From Trinickia violacea (GTDB lineage Bacteria > Pseudomonadota > Gammaproteobacteria > Burkholderiales > Burkholderiaceae): DNA of 64,000 nt. Shown piece by piece: positions 62,767 through 64,000 of this stretch (positions are counted from its first letter, which is position 1; the number at the start of each line of letters is the position of its first letter). The notes below the pieces were generated by a model, which searched no databases, was not told the origin of the DNA, and saw only the letters and a program-made list of their open reading frames with translations. The DNA lies in assembly GCF_005280735.1 (NCBI RefSeq), contig NZ_CP040077.1, forward strand, positions 1,488,001-1,552,000. Reading direction: 5' to 3'. Both the position numbers and the translations under genes were made by a program.

Positions 62767-63152
62767 GCATCCGCATCGTCCAACTCGGGACGCCCCGCGC
62801 GGCCGACGAGGGCACGCGTATCGGCACGGTGCGGCGGCCGCCGCGCGGCGTGCCGAAGACGGAGTTCGCGAAGCGCGATTACTACGACGTGTGGCTGCCG
62901 ATGCTGTCGCCGAGTGCCGAACTCATGGCGCAAGGCAAGGAGGTGTCGAGCGATGTGCAGTGGAATGCGTTCGCCCGGAAATTCCGCGCGGAAATGAACG
63001 ATAGCGATGCGAGCAAAGTGCTCGATTTGCTCGCGGTGCTTTCGCAAGGCACGCATTTTTCGATCGGCTGCTATTGCGATGACGAAAGCCGTTGCCATCG
63101 CGGGATACTGCGGCAGTTGCTGACGGAGCGGGGCGCTGCTTTGCGCGAATGA
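62763..63152 (+). CDS. DUF488 family protein
   Basis: A 129-residue protein: MSIRIVQLGTPRAADEGTRI, TVRRPPRGVPKTEFAKRDYY and DVWLPMLSPSAELMAQGKEV, ending with the DUF488 signature SIGCYCDDESRCHRGILRQL, whose conserved cysteines and histidine suggest a metal or nucleic-acid-linked role. Function unknown. Its ATG overlaps the stop of the ABM-like gene by 4 bases. It is convergent with the TetR gene. Confidence 0.85.
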   Translation: MSIRIVQLGTPRAADEGTRIGTVRRPPRGVPKTEFAKRDYYDVWLPMLSPSAELMAQGKEVSSDVQWNAFARKFRAEMNDSDASKVLDLLAVLSQGTHFSIGCYCDDESRCHRGILRQLLTERGAALRE

Positions 63153-63261
63153 GCCAGATCGTATGAGTCGAGTCGTCCGGCGAGGGCCGGATGGTTTGGG
63201 TCGTTGCAGCTAAGAAGCTAAGAAGGCGGTGCTCGCGCGCCGCCTTCAAGACGTCTTTAAG

Positions 63262-63852
63262 TCAGTGGCTGTGGCACACCGTCTGCAAATCGTCGGAAAC
63301 GGCGCCGAGAATTTCCTTCGACAAAGCCGCGTCGCTGACCGCGCGCGACAACACCATCGCGCCGACGAGTTCGGCCATCGTCGCAATCGCCGTGCGGCGC
63401 GTATCGGCCGCTTCGGCGCCGGCGTCGCCGGGCAGCAACGACTCGAGCGATTCGATCATCGACGTCACGCCGTCGGCGAAGCACTGGCGGATCTCGGGGC
63501 CTTCGCGCGCGGCGTCGCTGGCGAGCGCGGCGAGCATGCAGCCTTCGCCGGGGCTGTCGCGGTGGCGCTCGGACAGGTAGTGGCCGATGAACGTCGCGAG
63601 CGCGCTGTCGGGATGGCTTTGCCCTTGTTCGCGCCACTTCTCGACCGTGCGCGCCATCGACGCTTCGCTCGCCTTCGCGGCGAGGTCTTCTTTCGACGCG
63701 AAGTGGCGATAGAAGCCGCCGTGCGTCATCCCGGCGCCGTTCATGATGTCGGCGACGCCGACGCCATCGAACCCTTTCTCGCGAAACATCTTGCTCGCGA
63801 CTTCGAGAATGCGTTCGCGATTCTCCAGAAACTGCTCTCGGGACACTTTCAT
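63262..63852 (-). CDS. TetR/AcrR-family transcriptional regulator
   Basis: A 196-residue repressor: N-terminal HTH (NRERILEVASKMFREKGFDG, VGVADIMNGAGMTHGGFYRH, FASKEDLAAKAS) and a C-terminal ligand-binding helical domain of the TetR_C type (ALATFIGHYLSERHRDSPGE). The start at 63852 (MKVSREQF) has GGAG 8 bases upstream; an ATG at 63876 would overlap the promoter and is less likely. It is divergent from the gene at 63942, its probable target. Ligand unknown. Confidence 0.9.
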   Translation of the reverse strand: MKVSREQFLENRERILEVASKMFREKGFDGVGVADIMNGAGMTHGGFYRHFASKEDLAAKASEASMARTVEKWREQGQSHPDSALATFIGHYLSERHRDSPGEGCMLAALASDAAREGPEIRQCFADGVTSMIESLESLLPGDAGAEAADTRRTAIATMAELVGAMVLSRAVSDAALSKEILGAVSDDLQTVCHSH

Positions 63853-63869
63853 CGTCTGGCTCCCTGCTG

Positions 63870-63898
63870 TTGACATTTTAGATTGTACAAAACATCAT
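63870..63898 (+). promoter_or_regulatory. Divergent promoters between TetR gene and the last gene
   Basis: TTGACA (63870-63875), 17 bases, CATCAT (63893-63898) form a plus-strand promoter for the gene at 63942. On the complement, TACAAT (63882-63887) is a good -10 for the TetR gene. The palindrome TTGTACAA (63883-63890) sits where both overlap, a natural place for the TetR operator. Confidence 0.5.
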
Positions 63899-63941
63899 TG
63901 GAAAATTCGATGTTTGTCGTCATCTATCAGGTGATTTTGTC

Positions 63942-64000
63942 ATGGATATGGACACCCCGACCCTCGTTTCGAACGAACTCGACGGGCTCGCGCAGCTGCG
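63942..64000 (+). CDS. Start of an unidentified gene, running off the window
   Basis: The ATG at 63942 follows AGGTGA and opens MDMDTPTLVSNELDGLAQLR up to the window edge; a second ATG at 63948 is possible. About 20 residues are visible, too few for a family call. It is divergent from and probably repressed by the TetR regulator. Confidence 0.6.
   Translation, partial: MDMDTPTLVSNELDGLAQL

Noticed and set aside
1..64000. CRISPR array, tRNA, rRNA, integrase or phage genes
   Set aside because: No regularly spaced direct repeats, no cloverleaf-like sequence and no integrase or phage structural protein was seen on reading both strands.

Overview
The window looks like chromosomal DNA of a beta-proteobacterium of the Burkholderia / Paraburkholderia / Caballeronia group. 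The evidence is high GC with strong G/C third positions, a DUF4148 secreted protein, BPSL0067 and STY0301 family proteins, four LysR regulators, a pimeloyl-CoA-type beta-oxidation cluster and several PotABCD/AraC/IclR/TetR metabolic modules. No rRNA, tRNA, CRISPR array, integrase or plasmid replication gene was seen. The genus is inference; no search was run.

Layout. 0-1.3 kb: divergent MFS and LysR genes, both lacking their 5' ends and joined head to head (apparent deletion). 1.5-7.8 kb: DUF4148 protein, frameshifted NCS2 purine-type permease, secreted GH114-like protein, periplasmic lactonase-fold protein, chemoreceptor whose expected start codon reads ATA. 7.8-14.6 kb: minus-strand acyl-CoA catabolic operon (CaiB CoA-transferase, two acyl-CoA dehydrogenase subunits, hydratase/3-hydroxyacyl-CoA dehydrogenase fusion) with divergent LysR. 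14.6-18.3 kb: propeller lipoprotein, STY0301/BPSL0067 pair (the latter with an in-frame stop), an orphan lipoprotein. 18.7-21.0 kb: PPOX-like and AhpD-like genes with divergent LysR. 21.0-40.7 kb: a segment bracketed by two same-orientation relics of one IS30-type element. It holds an EthD-like protein, a large secreted propeller, a frameshifted small gene, a SorAB-type sulfite dehydrogenase, an SDR gene with a disrupted 5' end, tandem Ohr peroxidases, an enoyl-CoA hydratase homologue, an AT-richer orphan gene, and a cluster joining 5-oxoprolinase/hydantoinase, an MFS permease and a DUF1445 D-glutamate cyclase-like protein with divergent LysR. 40.7-47.4 kb: patchy, gene-poor, AT-richer accessory DNA with a phospholipase-C-like gene and small secreted or membrane orphans. 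47.4-49.3 kb: SnoaL-like gene with divergent AraC regulator, RlpA-like lipoprotein. 49.7-57.7 kb: seven-gene operon for a PotABCD-type ABC importer plus a three-subunit FAD/[2Fe-2S] dehydrogenase (HcnABC/octopine oxidase type), divergent from an IclR regulator with three near-identical palindromic sites between them. 57.8-64.0 kb: unusual class A penicillin-binding protein, hypothetical gene, monooxygenase-like/DUF488 pair, TetR regulator divergent from a gene that runs off the window.

Functionally the window is dominated by self-contained catabolic modules, each pairing enzymes (often with a transporter) and a divergently transcribed regulator. At least five genes carry single small lesions (frameshift, internal stop, lost start), pointing to either gene decay or residual sequencing errors; read-level checking would separate these.
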